Source: Halochromatium sp.
Lineage (GTDB): Bacteria; Pseudomonadota; Gammaproteobacteria; Chromatiales; Chromatiaceae
Assembly (NCBI GenBank): GCA_010912705.1
Contig: POWB01000001.1
Span: forward strand, 347,759 to 411,758
Direction: 5' to 3'
Length of the DNA: 64,000 nucleotides
The notes under the pieces were generated by a model. The model was not told the origin of the DNA, did not search any database, and worked only from the letters and a program-made list of their open reading frames with translations. Shown here piece by piece: positions 20,316 to 30,200 of the stretch; the first letter of the stretch is position 1, and the number at the start of each line of letters is the position of its first letter. Both the position numbers and the translations under genes were made by a program.

Positions 20316-20396
20316 AAGGTTTTGCCAAAACGCTATCTGGGCGGTTGCTATAGACAGCCGTAACACTGATAAATCACCAATTCAGCAGAGTGCATC

Positions 20397-21107
20397 GTGA
20401 AAACGAAAACAAAGCCCTTAATTGTAGTCGCCGGACTCTTGCTAATCATAGGTCTGGCTGCAGTTGCAACTATCGGTTATTCGAAGCTCCATCCTGATCC
20501 AAAGCGATGGGAGTCAGATATTATTGCGATCGAACAGAGAACCAGCCCAGATGCAGACTACCAGGCAAGCGCCCTTTTCGTAGGCAGTTCGAGCATTAGA
20601 TTCTGGGACAGCCTACAAGAAGACATGCAGCCAATACCGACAGTAAATCATGGTTTCGGTGGTGCACAAACATCTGACATTCTATTTTATGCTGATCGCC
20701 TGATTACTCGATTCGATCCCAAAGTGATTGTTCTTTATACTGGTGAAAACGATCTTGGCTCACGATGGTCTTGGTCTGGTCTAGCAGTTGGGCGTGTTAC
20801 AAACTTGATTCAATACATCCATAAAAGTCTGCCTGATACTGAGATCATTCTGCTTTCAATCAAACCTTCACCCTACTTTAACCATCGCAGACAGATCCAA
20901 GAACAAGCTAATCTGGGATTAAGGTCGTACGCAGAAGAAACAGAAAAGGTAACCTTCTTAGATGTTACCGCTCCGCTCCTCGATAGTGACGACAAACTAC
21001 GCCCTGAGCTCTACAGCGATGGACTGCATCTAAATTCAGACGGATATGCGGTATGGAAGAGCATTATTCGGCCGAAATTACTAGAATATTTCCAAAACAA
21101 TTCATGA
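20397..21107 (+). CDS. SGNH/GDSL-family hydrolase, membrane-anchored
   Basis: A 236-residue protein with an N-terminal hydrophobic segment (about 8-27), so it is exported or anchored facing the periplasm. The SGNH blocks are all visible: LFVGSSSIRFW (block I Ser), GFGGAQTSD (block II Gly), YTGENDL (block III Asn) and DGLHLNSDGY (block V Asp/His). The GSSSIRFW type is common among carbohydrate O-acetyl esterases and acetyltransferase partners. The start is GTG at 20397. It lies 81 bases after the split acyltransferase gene, which suggests that the two acted as a pair in O-acetylation. Confidence 0.82.
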   Translation: MKTKTKPLIVVAGLLLIIGLAAVATIGYSKLHPDPKRWESDIIAIEQRTSPDADYQASALFVGSSSIRFWDSLQEDMQPIPTVNHGFGGAQTSDILFYADRLITRFDPKVIVLYTGENDLGSRWSWSGLAVGRVTNLIQYIHKSLPDTEIILLSIKPSPYFNHRRQIQEQANLGLRSYAEETEKVTFLDVTAPLLDSDDKLRPELYSDGLHLNSDGYAVWKSIIRPKLLEYFQNNS

Positions 21108-21132
21108 CCTGCGAAGGCAATAAGATCTCGCA

Positions 21133-21936
21133 ATGAAGAAGCACATCATATTCACAATGGGTAGAAGTGGCAGCAACTACCTATCTAATCTTCTGAATGC
21201 ACATCCCGAAGCAACAAACTATGGCGAGGTGCTAGGGGAGTGGACGCTACCCTTTAAGATCTTTTCACGCATTAAAACCAGAAAGAGATCTACAGAACGT
21301 TATCTCGATTTTATTTTCACGAGCGCATCTTTCTTTTATCTTAGCCAGATCTACTCTGCCTACTCACATCTGCGCAAAGGCAAGCCAATCAACCTAAAAA
21401 GGCGGGGGGCACTGAAAACGATTGGGGTTAAAGAATTCTCTGTTAATTTCCGTCGTCGCAATATCTGCAATTATCTTTCGTCACGAGACGACATCCTTAT
21501 CATCAACCTCTATCGAGAAAACGTTCTGAAACGACTTATTTCTCTTGAAAAGATGCAGGAATCTGGAGTTGCAGTTTTCTCTTCGACTCTTGAAAGCGCT
21601 AACCCACACAACAAGGATAAGATCGTTCTCGAGATACCTCAACTCCTAGAGGGCTTAGACCTTTTTCAGAAAGAACTCGAGACACATCAGCAGATGATCC
21701 AAGACTTATCCCAGGATCGAGTGTTGAATATTCGTTACGAGGATCTCTTTGCTGATACAGCGCGTCGCTCCCATTATGATAAAGAGATATTTAGGTTTCT
21801 CGGCCTCAAGCCTATTGCTATCACCAGTGATCATCGCAAACTCTTATCGGACGACCTGCGACAGCTGATAGCCAATTATCAGGAGGTAGAGCAAGCTCTG
21901 CGCAATACCGAATACGAACGCTATCTCGAGCGCTAG
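21133..21936 (+). CDS. Sulfotransferase family protein
   Basis: A 267-residue protein starting KKHIIFTMGRSGSNYLSNLL, the 5'-phosphosulfate-binding loop (GRSGSNYL) of PAPS-dependent sulfotransferases of the Stf0/LPS type. Further on, IRYEDLF resembles the family's later conserved segment. It would add sulfate to the polysaccharide or a lipid carrier in the cytoplasm. It lies 25 bases after the SGNH hydrolase gene and is part of the same short + strand group. The acceptor is inferred only from context. Confidence 0.75.
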   Translation: MKKHIIFTMGRSGSNYLSNLLNAHPEATNYGEVLGEWTLPFKIFSRIKTRKRSTERYLDFIFTSASFFYLSQIYSAYSHLRKGKPINLKRRGALKTIGVKEFSVNFRRRNICNYLSSRDDILIINLYRENVLKRLISLEKMQESGVAVFSSTLESANPHNKDKIVLEIPQLLEGLDLFQKELETHQQMIQDLSQDRVLNIRYEDLFADTARRSHYDKEIFRFLGLKPIAITSDHRKLLSDDLRQLIANYQEVEQALRNTEYERYLER

Positions 21937-21952
21937 CGCTATCTCCCTTCAT

Positions 21953-22591
21953 TCATTGTTTTTGCACCAGCGCACCAACATGTAGGTAAGGTATGTCACG
22001 GCCAAGTAGAATTGGCAGCAAGTAGTAGATGACGCGCTTGATCTTTGGCCCCGGCTTAAATGTATTAAGGTGTGTAATCATCTTTATATCGTAGTTGGCC
22101 GCTTCTAGCGAGCGCCGGAGACTTTTCAGAGTAAAAAACCTGAGATGCGTTCGATCTAGCACGCCGGCATCACAATATTGCCAATCTTTTTCTACCAATA
22201 ACTCCCAAAGGTTCCAGATAAATCTAACATTCGGAACCGAGATCACGATATGGCCCTTAGGTGCCATCTTTAACTGAATATCCCTCAGAAAGGCGTCGTG
22301 ATCAGGCATGTGCTCAATCACATCGTTGCAGACGACAAGATCAAAATAGCCATCGGGGAGTTCATCACTAACCTCCTCATAACGACCGACCAGGACCTTA
22401 TCAAGCACATGTTGAGCCTCTGCCGCTACTGATGGATCGAGTTCTACCCCCCAATACTCATTTTTTGCTTTTAGATTTGCTCGAAATTTTCCTGAGGCGC
22501 AGCCTATCTCGAGGACTCTTGAGTAAGTCTCAGGAATAAACTGTAAGATGTCTTGTCGGTAGAATTGATAGTAGCTCGATGGTACTGTCAT
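21953..22591 (-). CDS. Class I SAM-dependent methyltransferase
   Basis: A 212-residue protein with motif I VLEIGCASGKF, then LVVCNDVIEHM (motif for the Methyltransf_11/23 group) and GHIVISVPNVRF. The ATG at 22591 is preferred because GGGGGAG lies 6 bases upstream. A TTG at 22630, overlapping the upstream gene's stop, would add 13 residues. The C-terminus is hydrophobic and basic (about 190-205) and may touch the membrane. It probably methylates a sugar or the lipid-linked glycan. It follows the membrane GT2 gene by 35 bases on the minus strand. Confidence 0.82.
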   Translation of the reverse strand: MTVPSSYYQFYRQDILQFIPETYSRVLEIGCASGKFRANLKAKNEYWGVELDPSVAAEAQHVLDKVLVGRYEEVSDELPDGYFDLVVCNDVIEHMPDHDAFLRDIQLKMAPKGHIVISVPNVRFIWNLWELLVEKDWQYCDAGVLDRTHLRFFTLKSLRRSLEAANYDIKMITHLNTFKPGPKIKRVIYYLLPILLGRDIPYLHVGALVQKQ

Positions 22592-22626
22592 TGTTATCTC
22601 CCCCAGTATGAATTTGTTCAATTGAT

Positions 22627-23808
22627 TCAATCACGCCGCGCATGGGTTCCAGATTCGCGATCGGTGCGAACCCAGCTTGCATTCTGGCGAGCGGAGCGCC
22701 CGATAAGCCGCAACAGGGTCAGCTTCCAGAGGATATAGAATGGCGCAATGGCTAAGGTTCTGAGATCACGCAGGTTACCGCCACCAACTCGAATTGCGAT
22801 CAGGGTGTGAAGCAAGACCAGCGCTAACGCAATGAGCCCATAGACGCGGGCGAAGCCAACTGGAATGGCGATGGTGAATAAGAGCAGTAAGACGTGATAG
22901 CTCAGGGGCAACAAGAGCAGATCGAGCATGGGCTCGACCAGCAGCCGTTCGCCTGAGAGCACGCGCTTCAGCAACAGGGGCACATGGGTGCCGATCATCC
23001 GAAAGCGCCCACCCTCCCAGCGAGCACGCTGGGTCTGGGTACCCTGGCCGCCGGTGGGCATATCAGCCTTAACCCAAGTACGATCCGTAAAGCGCACGCG
23101 GCGTCCGGCCCTTGTGAGCAGGATGTGGTATTCCAGATCCTCAACCACCGAGGCCGCGGTGTAGGGCACGGCGTTTAGGGTCTCCGCTGACAGCCCAAAG
23201 CCGTTACCGAGAATGCCGGCAGAGAGACCGAGCGCACTGCGCCCGCGCGGGCGCAGTGCGTTAAAGGCCATCAGTGAGACGTTCATCAGCCGGGTGCGCA
23301 GACTTGCTTCGACATTCAGAGGTGTGTAGCGGCACTGTACCGCGTCGGCACCCTGGGCGAACAGGCTTGCCATGACCGGCAGGAAATCTTCTTGGACCAA
23401 ACTGTCGGCATCGACGATGAGAAAGGCATCAAAGCCCTCGGGCAGCAAGGTTTGAAATGCGAAATCCAGCGCATAGCCTTTTCCGCGCTGTTCTTCATGC
23501 TGGCGCTCTAATACCCTAGCGCCCGCCTTGCCGGCGAGCCTAGCGGTATCATCGTCACAATTGTCGGCAATGACGACAATCTCGGCGTCCATACCCTGGC
23601 GTGATGCAGCAATGCTCTCGACGCAACGGGCAATCGTTAGCTGCTCATTATGGGCCGGGATGATCACCGCGATCCGTAACTGCTCGGCCGCCGCTTTATC
23701 GAGCGGAGCATTGCGATGAAACAGGCTCGCTAGGGTCAGGGCCAAGAGTTCGATCGTACCTGGCAGCGTGATCGCAATCAGCGCGATAGCAAGGATGGTC
23801 ATGAGCAT
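22627..23808 (-). CDS. Membrane GT2 glycosyltransferase (processive-type)
   Basis: The 393-residue protein has an N-terminal helix (1-30). A GT-A catalytic domain follows with IAVIIPAHNEQLTIA, DNCDDDT, VDADSLV as the DxD site and QRARWEGGR as the Q(R/Q)xRW acceptor-side motif. Two or three further helices lie near residues 290-345. The Q-R-x-R-W motif is typical of cellulose/hyaluronan synthase-like enzymes. GGAG sits 6 bases before the ATG, which overlaps the stop of the upstream GT4 gene by one base. Confidence 0.83.
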   Translation of the reverse strand: MLMTILAIALIAITLPGTIELLALTLASLFHRNAPLDKAAAEQLRIAVIIPAHNEQLTIARCVESIAASRQGMDAEIVVIADNCDDDTARLAGKAGARVLERQHEEQRGKGYALDFAFQTLLPEGFDAFLIVDADSLVQEDFLPVMASLFAQGADAVQCRYTPLNVEASLRTRLMNVSLMAFNALRPRGRSALGLSAGILGNGFGLSAETLNAVPYTAASVVEDLEYHILLTRAGRRVRFTDRTWVKADMPTGGQGTQTQRARWEGGRFRMIGTHVPLLLKRVLSGERLLVEPMLDLLLLPLSYHVLLLLFTIAIPVGFARVYGLIALALVLLHTLIAIRVGGGNLRDLRTLAIAPFYILWKLTLLRLIGRSARQNASWVRTDRESGTHARRD

Positions 23809-25106
23809 CAGTGGCTCCGCTCTAGGCTAGGGCGCTCGCCAAGACGGCGGCGGAAGGTCGTCGCCAGACGCTGGGTATTGCGCCCAAGATCGTACTTGTC
23901 GAGCACGCGCGCACGGCCCGCCTGCCCGAGTTGGCGCCGCAGTCCGGCATCCTGGGCCAGGCGGGCGATCGCGTCGGCCAGCTCGTCATCATCGGAGGGG
24001 GCAACCAGGATGCCGTCGATGCCGTCGCGGATCAGCTCGGGGATGCCGGTGATGCAGGTTGTAACGCAGGGGATCTCCATCGCCATCGCCTCCATGAGCA
24101 CGATCGGGATACCCTCAGCAAAGCTTGCGAGGGCAAAGATGTCAGCGCCCCGATAGAGGGCCTGAACACGGTCGAGGTTGACCGCGCCTTCGAAGATGAC
24201 CCGATCACCGAGATCGAGCTCGGCAACCTGGCGCTCAAGCGAGGGCCGATCAGGGCCATCGCCCACCAGCCGCAGCCGGACCTTGGTCCCCAGATCGCGC
24301 AGCTTAGCCAAGGCCTGAATCAACACATGCTGCCCCTTTGCAGGCACCAGGCGGCCGACACAGATGACCTCCGGTGGGTCCGCCTGCTCGCGAACCTCGA
24401 CCGCTTGGAAGCGCTGCGGATCAACCCCGAGGGGGCAAACATCGAACTTGTGCCAACAGTTCGGCGGCGAGAGCTTCATCAGCTGACTGCGAGCATAGGC
24501 CCCAATCGCGAGCACAAAATCGGCGCCTTCGATCTTTTCGGTTAATCGATAACCGGGCGCATCGTAAAACTCATCCGGGCCATGCACCATAAACGAGAAG
24601 CCGATCGGAAAGATCTGCTTGGCGATCAGTCCGACGGTTGAGGCCGGAGTCGCGAAATGCACATGCAGGTGCGTGAGACGCTCGCGCCGCATCCAACGAC
24701 CGATCATGAGCGCCTCGATGAAGTAGAACAGGCCAAAGCCGATCTTGCCGAGATCAGCTCCGCCCAGCCTTAACGCGAAGAGCAGCCCCCTCAGGGTAGG
24801 AACTGGTCGGCGCACAAGGGCCGAGCCAAGCGCGACTAGGGCACCCCTGAGACCGCTTGCTTTTACATAGTAGGTGAGCTTCGCCTCCTCGGCTTCATCA
24901 GCGGTAAAGGCATCCGGCAGGCGATCAGGATCGTTGATCGATGCTACGCGGATAGAGAAACCAAGCGCCTTAAGCCGCAAGACCTCGTTTAGGATAAAGG
25001 TATGCGAGAAGGCCGGATAGCGAGAGACGAGATAGGCTAGCCGATAGGGAGTTGAGTCGGATTGCAGAACAGTTGATGCGACGTCGGCCATAGTACCGGT
25101 GCTCAT
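23808..25106 (-). CDS. GT4-family glycosyltransferase (colanic-acid type)
   Basis: A GT-B protein with LAYLVSRYPAFSHTFILNEV near the N-terminus, a hallmark of the WcaL-like subgroup. The donor half has CVGRLVPAKGQHVLI and the EX7E motif in EGIPIVLMEAMAMEIPCV. The start is uncertain. ATG at 25106 or 25091 gives normal lengths, while a GTG at 25199 would add 31 residues that look non-coding. None has a clear ribosome-binding site. It begins a minus-strand group with the membrane GT2 and methyltransferase genes. Confidence 0.82.
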   Translation of the reverse strand: MSTGTMADVASTVLQSDSTPYRLAYLVSRYPAFSHTFILNEVLRLKALGFSIRVASINDPDRLPDAFTADEAEEAKLTYYVKASGLRGALVALGSALVRRPVPTLRGLLFALRLGGADLGKIGFGLFYFIEALMIGRWMRRERLTHLHVHFATPASTVGLIAKQIFPIGFSFMVHGPDEFYDAPGYRLTEKIEGADFVLAIGAYARSQLMKLSPPNCWHKFDVCPLGVDPQRFQAVEVREQADPPEVICVGRLVPAKGQHVLIQALAKLRDLGTKVRLRLVGDGPDRPSLERQVAELDLGDRVIFEGAVNLDRVQALYRGADIFALASFAEGIPIVLMEAMAMEIPCVTTCITGIPELIRDGIDGILVAPSDDDELADAIARLAQDAGLRRQLGQAGRARVLDKYDLGRNTQRLATTFRRRLGERPSLERSH

Positions 25107-25213
25107 AAAATGCAGGTCCGCAGGTTGGATCACTTCTCGAAGATCGCAACGGATGCATAAAGACCGAGCCTGTCCGCGCAGGCAACCGGTCAGTCGCACC
25201 GTTGATTGTCATA

Positions 25214-25732
25214 TCATCCCAACGGCGGCAGATCCTTACGCGGCCGGATCTGAGCCGGGACGCCAACGGCAATGTGCCGCGCTGGCACATCCTTGGTGAC
25301 GACCGCGTTGGCACCGATCTTCACATCATCGCCAATACTGATGTGGCCCAGGATCTTGGCGCCAGTGCCAATATCGACCCGATTGCCGATCACCGGCGAG
25401 CCCCGCTCATTACTTCGCAGCAAACCGACAGTGACGCCATTGCGCACAATGCAATCATCGCCAAAGACCGCATCGCCACTGATGATGATGTCGCTGAAGT
25501 GCTCGATCAGAAAGCGCCGCCCGACGGTCGCCTCACAGGGTAGATCGATGCCGGTCATGATCTGCGAGAGTAGCTTGAAGAGCTTATAGAGGATCGAGAA
25601 CGGCAGCCGCAACCAGCGCGATCTGATCCGATAGCGCCAACGTCCAAACCGATACACCAGCATGACCCAGAGGCCCTGTCGTTTCAGATCGCCTTCGTAG
25701 GTGCGCCAGTCTTCTTTGATCAGCTCGAACAT
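25214..25732 (-). CDS. CysE-like serine/sugar O-acetyltransferase
   Basis: A 172-residue protein with an N-terminal helical segment (KEDWRTYEGDL) and C-terminal hexapeptide repeats (VIGNRVDIGTGAKILGHISI, IGANAVV), ending HIAVGVPAQI. This matches the small serine-acetyltransferase-like proteins found in exopolysaccharide clusters, shorter than the true CysE of about 270 residues. The genuine cysteine-biosynthesis function is therefore less likely than acetylation of a glycan precursor. Confidence 0.8.
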   Translation of the reverse strand: MFELIKEDWRTYEGDLKRQGLWVMLVYRFGRWRYRIRSRWLRLPFSILYKLFKLLSQIMTGIDLPCEATVGRRFLIEHFSDIIISGDAVFGDDCIVRNGVTVGLLRSNERGSPVIGNRVDIGTGAKILGHISIGDDVKIGANAVVTKDVPARHIAVGVPAQIRPRKDLPPLG

Positions 25733-25751
25733 CGTCTATGGCCTACATCAG

Positions 25752-26747
25752 CTACCAGGGTTGCGGCGGCGAGACGCGGCCGCGCTCGGTCTCGCGCCAG
25801 GCCTGCCGCCAGAGCTTGACGATCACCGCGGACTCCTCTGCCTTCGCGCGACGCTCGCCGGAGTCGGAAATGCGATTGCGCCAGCGCCGCAGACGATGCC
25901 AGAGCGACTCAAGCTGCATCGATAACCAGGCACCGAGCAGGCCCTGATGCTTTCGGTGGTAGAGGGCCTGGCTGCGCATGCGCCACAGCGTGAGCTGGCT
26001 GCCAAATCCGGAAAAGGTCAGGCGCTTAATGGTACGCGAAGATTCGCCGCCAATGTGCACCACTTGAATCTCGGGCCAGTAGGCAATCCGGTAGCCAGCG
26101 GCCTTGATGCGCCGGCAGAGATCAACTTCCTCGAAATAGAGGAAGAAGCGCTCGTCGAAATGGCCGATCTGCTCCAGCACCGAGGCGCGGATGATCGAGT
26201 AAGCACCAGGCACCCAGTCGACATCGGCCGGCGCGAGCGGATCGGCCCAGGTGCGATCGACCCGGCCGAAGAAACGCGATTTAGGCCAGCGCGCCGAGAG
26301 CCCACTTAAGGTCAGGAACTCGTTGAGCAGCGAGGGGAACATCCGCGCCGAGGGCTGCCATTCCCCCTCACGGCCGACGAGCCGCCCGCTGGCGAGACCG
26401 ACATCGGGCTCGGCGTCCATGCGCGCGACCGAATGTTGAAGCGTGTCCTCATCGATGAAGGCATCGGAGTTGAGCAGGACAACATAACGCCCTCTCGCCT
26501 GCTCGAAGCCGCGATTGTTCGCCCGGCCGAAGCCAAGATTCACCGGACTGCGGATCAGCAGAACCTCAGGAAACTCTGCAGCCACCATCTCTGCCGAGCC
26601 ATCCTCGGAGGCGTTATCAACGACAATCGTCTGCAGCCTTAGGCCGCCCTGATGCCGCAATAGGGTCTGCAGGCAGTCGCGCAGCAGGTCTCGGGTGTTG
26701 AACGAGACGATGATGACGCTGATATCAGTCTGGGTCGGCTCAATCAT
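25752..26747 (-). CDS. GT2 rhamnosyltransferase-like glycosyltransferase
   Basis: A 331-residue GT-A protein with VIIVSFNTRDLLRDCL, VVDNASEDGSAEM, NLGFGRANNRGF and VLLNSDAF as nucleotide- and metal-binding segments. These are typical of the WbbL-like rhamnosyltransferase group. FFLYFEEVDLCRRI is the acceptor-side ED-containing motif. The ATG at 26747 is chosen because GGAG lies about 11 bases upstream. A TTG at 26777 would add 10 residues. The first gene of the minus-strand glycan group, 19 bases before the CysE-like gene. Confidence 0.85.
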   Translation of the reverse strand: MIEPTQTDISVIIVSFNTRDLLRDCLQTLLRHQGGLRLQTIVVDNASEDGSAEMVAAEFPEVLLIRSPVNLGFGRANNRGFEQARGRYVVLLNSDAFIDEDTLQHSVARMDAEPDVGLASGRLVGREGEWQPSARMFPSLLNEFLTLSGLSARWPKSRFFGRVDRTWADPLAPADVDWVPGAYSIIRASVLEQIGHFDERFFLYFEEVDLCRRIKAAGYRIAYWPEIQVVHIGGESSRTIKRLTFSGFGSQLTLWRMRSQALYHRKHQGLLGAWLSMQLESLWHRLRRWRNRISDSGERRAKAEESAVIVKLWRQAWRETERGRVSPPQPW

Positions 26748-26815
26748 AACGGGGATGGCTCCAGATAGCTCCAGCAAAGCCCAGTTTAGCCTTAGCGCGA
26801 GCCCAGATCCTACCT

Positions 26816-26845
26816 TTAGGTTGACAGCAATTAGGTTGATAGCAA
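26816..26845. repeat. Tandem 15-bp near-repeat
   Basis: TTAGGTTGACAGCAA is followed directly by TTAGGTTGATAGCAA, one base different. It lies in the non-coding stretch upstream of valS. Confidence 0.55.
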
Positions 26846-27010
26846 TGGTTTTAGCAATGCGCTGCTTCGCGCAAGCTCCTCTCGGCTGCGCTGATCGAGC
26901 ACTCGATCAATGGCCTGATTAAGGCGCCGATTATCGAACGAAATCCCAATTCCGACAGCACCGAAGGCCAATCCTACAACAGGTTCTGAGCCTGCATTGA
27001 CGCGCGTCAC
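26831..27010 (-). pseudogene. Possible remnant of a periplasmic solute-binding protein C-terminus
   Basis: The 531-base gap between the rhamnosyltransferase and valS holds no intact gene. On the minus strand a short frame reads [18 protein letters not shown], then [14 protein letters not shown], and stops after about 59 codons. The pattern resembles the last 50 residues of amino-acid ABC transporter binding proteins (conserved Gly-rich strand followed by a helix beginning LNxAI). Stops lie immediately upstream, so if real it is a decayed fragment. Weak similarity by eye only. Confidence 0.22.
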
Positions 27011-27278
27011 TCAATCGTATCAACAGCACAGCCTGGCGACCACGAGAATCCCGCTGTCTGAGCCGGGAGGCTCGGAGCCTGCCGCTAAGCCCAGAAGCGA
27101 CAGGATACTCCGCTGGATTAACGTTAAACTAAGTGGCATTTCTCGTGCTCAGAGCCAAGTGCTTGCCGGGTCAAGCGCTGGCCGGGCCAGGAGCCTGATC
27201 AGGGCTAGCCCTTCCGCAGTTCGGCCTTGGCCCGCTGCGAGCAGCCTGCGCGGCCCCCTCTATGTTGGAACCGGATCA

Positions 27279-30200
27279 ATGCTGGACAAAACCTACGAAC
27301 CTCATAAGATCGAAAACGCTTGGTATACACGCTGGGAGCAGGCCGGTTGGTTTGCGCCGCACTTGAGCGCAGATGCAACGGCTGCTGTAAGTGGCAGCCA
27401 AGGCCAGGGTGACGCCGCGCAGCCCTTCTGCATCATGATCCCACCGCCGAACGTCACCGGCAGCCTGCACATGGGGCACGGCTTCAATAACGCGATCATG
27501 GACGCCTTGGTGCGCTACCATCGCATGCGCGGCGAGCCGACCCTCTGGCAACCGGGCACCGACCATGCCGGTATCGCCACCCAGATGGTAGTCGAGCGTC
27601 AGCTCGAGGCCAAAGGCCAGACCCGCCACGACCTGGGTCGTGAGGCCTTTGTCGAGCGTGTCTGGCAATGGAAGGCCGAATCCGGCGGCACCATCACCCA
27701 GCAGCTGCGCCGGCTCGGCTCCTCGCTGGACTGGCAGCATGAGCGCTTCACCATGGACGAAGGCCTCTCCAACGCCGTGCGCGAGGTCTTCGTGCGCCTG
27801 TTCGAGGAGGGGCTGATCTACCGCGGCAAGCGCTTGGTGAACTGGGACCCGGTCCTGCACACCGCGATCTCGGATCTGGAGGTGATCGCCGAGGAAGAGG
27901 CCGGGCACATGTGGGATCTCAAGTACCCACTGAGCAACGGCACCGGCGCGATGATCGTCTCCACCACCCGCCCCGAGACCATGCTCGGCGACTGCGCGGT
28001 GGCCGTTAACCCAGAGGATGAGCGCTACAAGCACCTGATCGGCGAGACCGTCGAGCTGCCACTGACCGGCCGCCGCATCCCGATCATCGCCGACGAGCAC
28101 GCCGACCCCGAGCTTGGCACCGGCTGCGTCAAGATCACCCCGGCGCACGACTTCAACGACCACGCGGTCTGGCTGCGCCATCGCGACGAGACACCGATCG
28201 CCGATCAGCCCCACGGCGGACTGATCAACATCTTCACCGCCGACGCCGCGATCCGCACCAACACCCCAGAAGAAGGCGAGCTGATCCCCAGTGCCTATAC
28301 TGGTCTCGACCGCTTCGAGGCGCGCAAGCAGATCCTCGCCGATCTCGAGGCCCAGGGACTCCTGGTCCAGGTCCGCGATCACCGCCTGCCGGTACCGCGT
28401 GGCGACCGCTCCGGCGCCGTCGTCGAGCCCTACCTCACTGATCAGTGGTACCTGCATATCGAGCCGCTGGCCAAGCCCGCCATCGAAGCCGTTGAAAATG
28501 GTCAGATCCGCTTCGTTCCGGACAACTGGAAGAACACCTATTACGAATGGATGCGCAACATCCAAGACTGGTGTATCAGCCGCCAGCTCTGGTGGGGCCA
28601 TCGCATCCCGGCCTGGTACGACGACCAAGGCAACATCTACGTCGGCCGCTCCGAGGACGAGGTGCGCGCCAAGCACGGTCTGAGTGCTGACTACCCATTG
28701 CGCCAGGACGAAGATGTGCTCGACACCTGGTTCAGCTCCGCACTCTGGCCCTTTAGTACACTCGGCTGGCCGCCCGAGCACAACGCCGAGCTGGCGCGGA
28801 GCAACCAGCAGACGCAGGACAGCCAGCAGGAACAGAACAATCAGCAGGGACAGGACAGCGAGCACCAACACGCCGAACAGCTCGACCGCCTTGCCACCTT
28901 CTACCCGACCTCGGTGCTGATCACCGGCTTCGACATCATCTTCTTCTGGGTCGCCCGGATGATCATGATGGGGCTCAAGTTCATGGACGATGTGCCCTTC
29001 CGCGACGTCTACATCCACGGCCTGGTGCGTGATGCCCAAGGCAACAAGATGTCCAAGTCCAAGGGCAACGTGCTTGACCCCATTGATCTCATCGATGGCA
29101 TCGAACTCGAGCCCCTGGTCGCCAAGCGCACCAAAGGCATGATGCAGCCGCAACTGGCCGAGAAGATCGCCAAGCAGACGCGCAAGGAGTTCCCGAATGG
29201 CATCCCGGCCTTCGGAACGGACGCATTAAGATTCACCTTCGCCGCGCTCGCCACCACCGGGCGTGACATTAAGCTGGATCTTGGCCGCGTCGAGGGCTAT
29301 CGCAACTTCTGCAACAAGCTCTGGAACGCCTCGCGTTATGTGTTGATGAACACCGAGGGGGAGGATTGTGGGGCTGGCCCAGAGATCCCGTCGCTCGGCC
29401 AAGCCAATCCGGCTCAGCGCGAAGGGTCCGATACAGGCATCGATGATAGCTATGGCCCGGGTGCTGACACGGCAGGCGCTCATACTGCAGCGAATCAGGC
29501 ACTCGGCCGAGATGGCCAACGACAGCCGTTGGAGCTGAGCGCCGCCGACCGATGGATTCGGAGTCGATTGAACCAGACCATCGGCAGCGTCCGTGAATCC
29601 CTTGACGCCTACCGCTTCGACCTCGCCGCACAGGCCATCTACGAGTTCACCTGGAGCGAGTTCTGCGACTGGTATCTGGAGCTGTGCAAGCCAGTCCTGA
29701 CCAGCGAGACCGCGAGCGACGCCGCCAAGCGCGGCACCCGCTGGACCCTGGTGCACACGCTTGAGACCTTGCTGCGCCTCACCCATCCCTTCATGCCCTT
29801 CATCACCGAGGAGATCTGGCAGAAGGTGCGGCCGCTAGCCGGCGCAGTCGGTGTGATGACCGATGCGAATCCTGGAACTGGAACTGGGAATGGAACTGGA
29901 ACTGGGAATGGAACCGTGGCGGCTGCTGCAACAGCTGCCGACACAGAAACCGCGGCAACGATTATGCTCGCGCCCTATCCGACTCCGGATACTGCCCTCG
30001 AGGATGCCGAGGCCGAGGCCGAGATTCGCTGGGTGCAGCAGTTCATCCTCGGCGTGCGCCGCATCAAGGGCGAGATGAACATCGCGCCGGCGAAGCAACT
30101 CCCGGTGCTGATCGCCAACGCCCATGAGCGTGATCTGCAGTGGCTTGAACAGGCGCGCCCCTATCTCGACTTCCTCGCCCGTACTGAGTCAGTCCGCCTG

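Noticed and set aside
26997..27278. N-terminal extension of ValS by 94 residues
   Set aside because: The extension has no similarity to ValS, and the family start [12 protein letters not shown] lies at 27279.
27276..29153. A 625-codon open frame antisense to valS
   Set aside because: It is the mirror of the GC-rich third-position bias of valS; it has no recognisable domain and overlaps an essential gene along its whole length.
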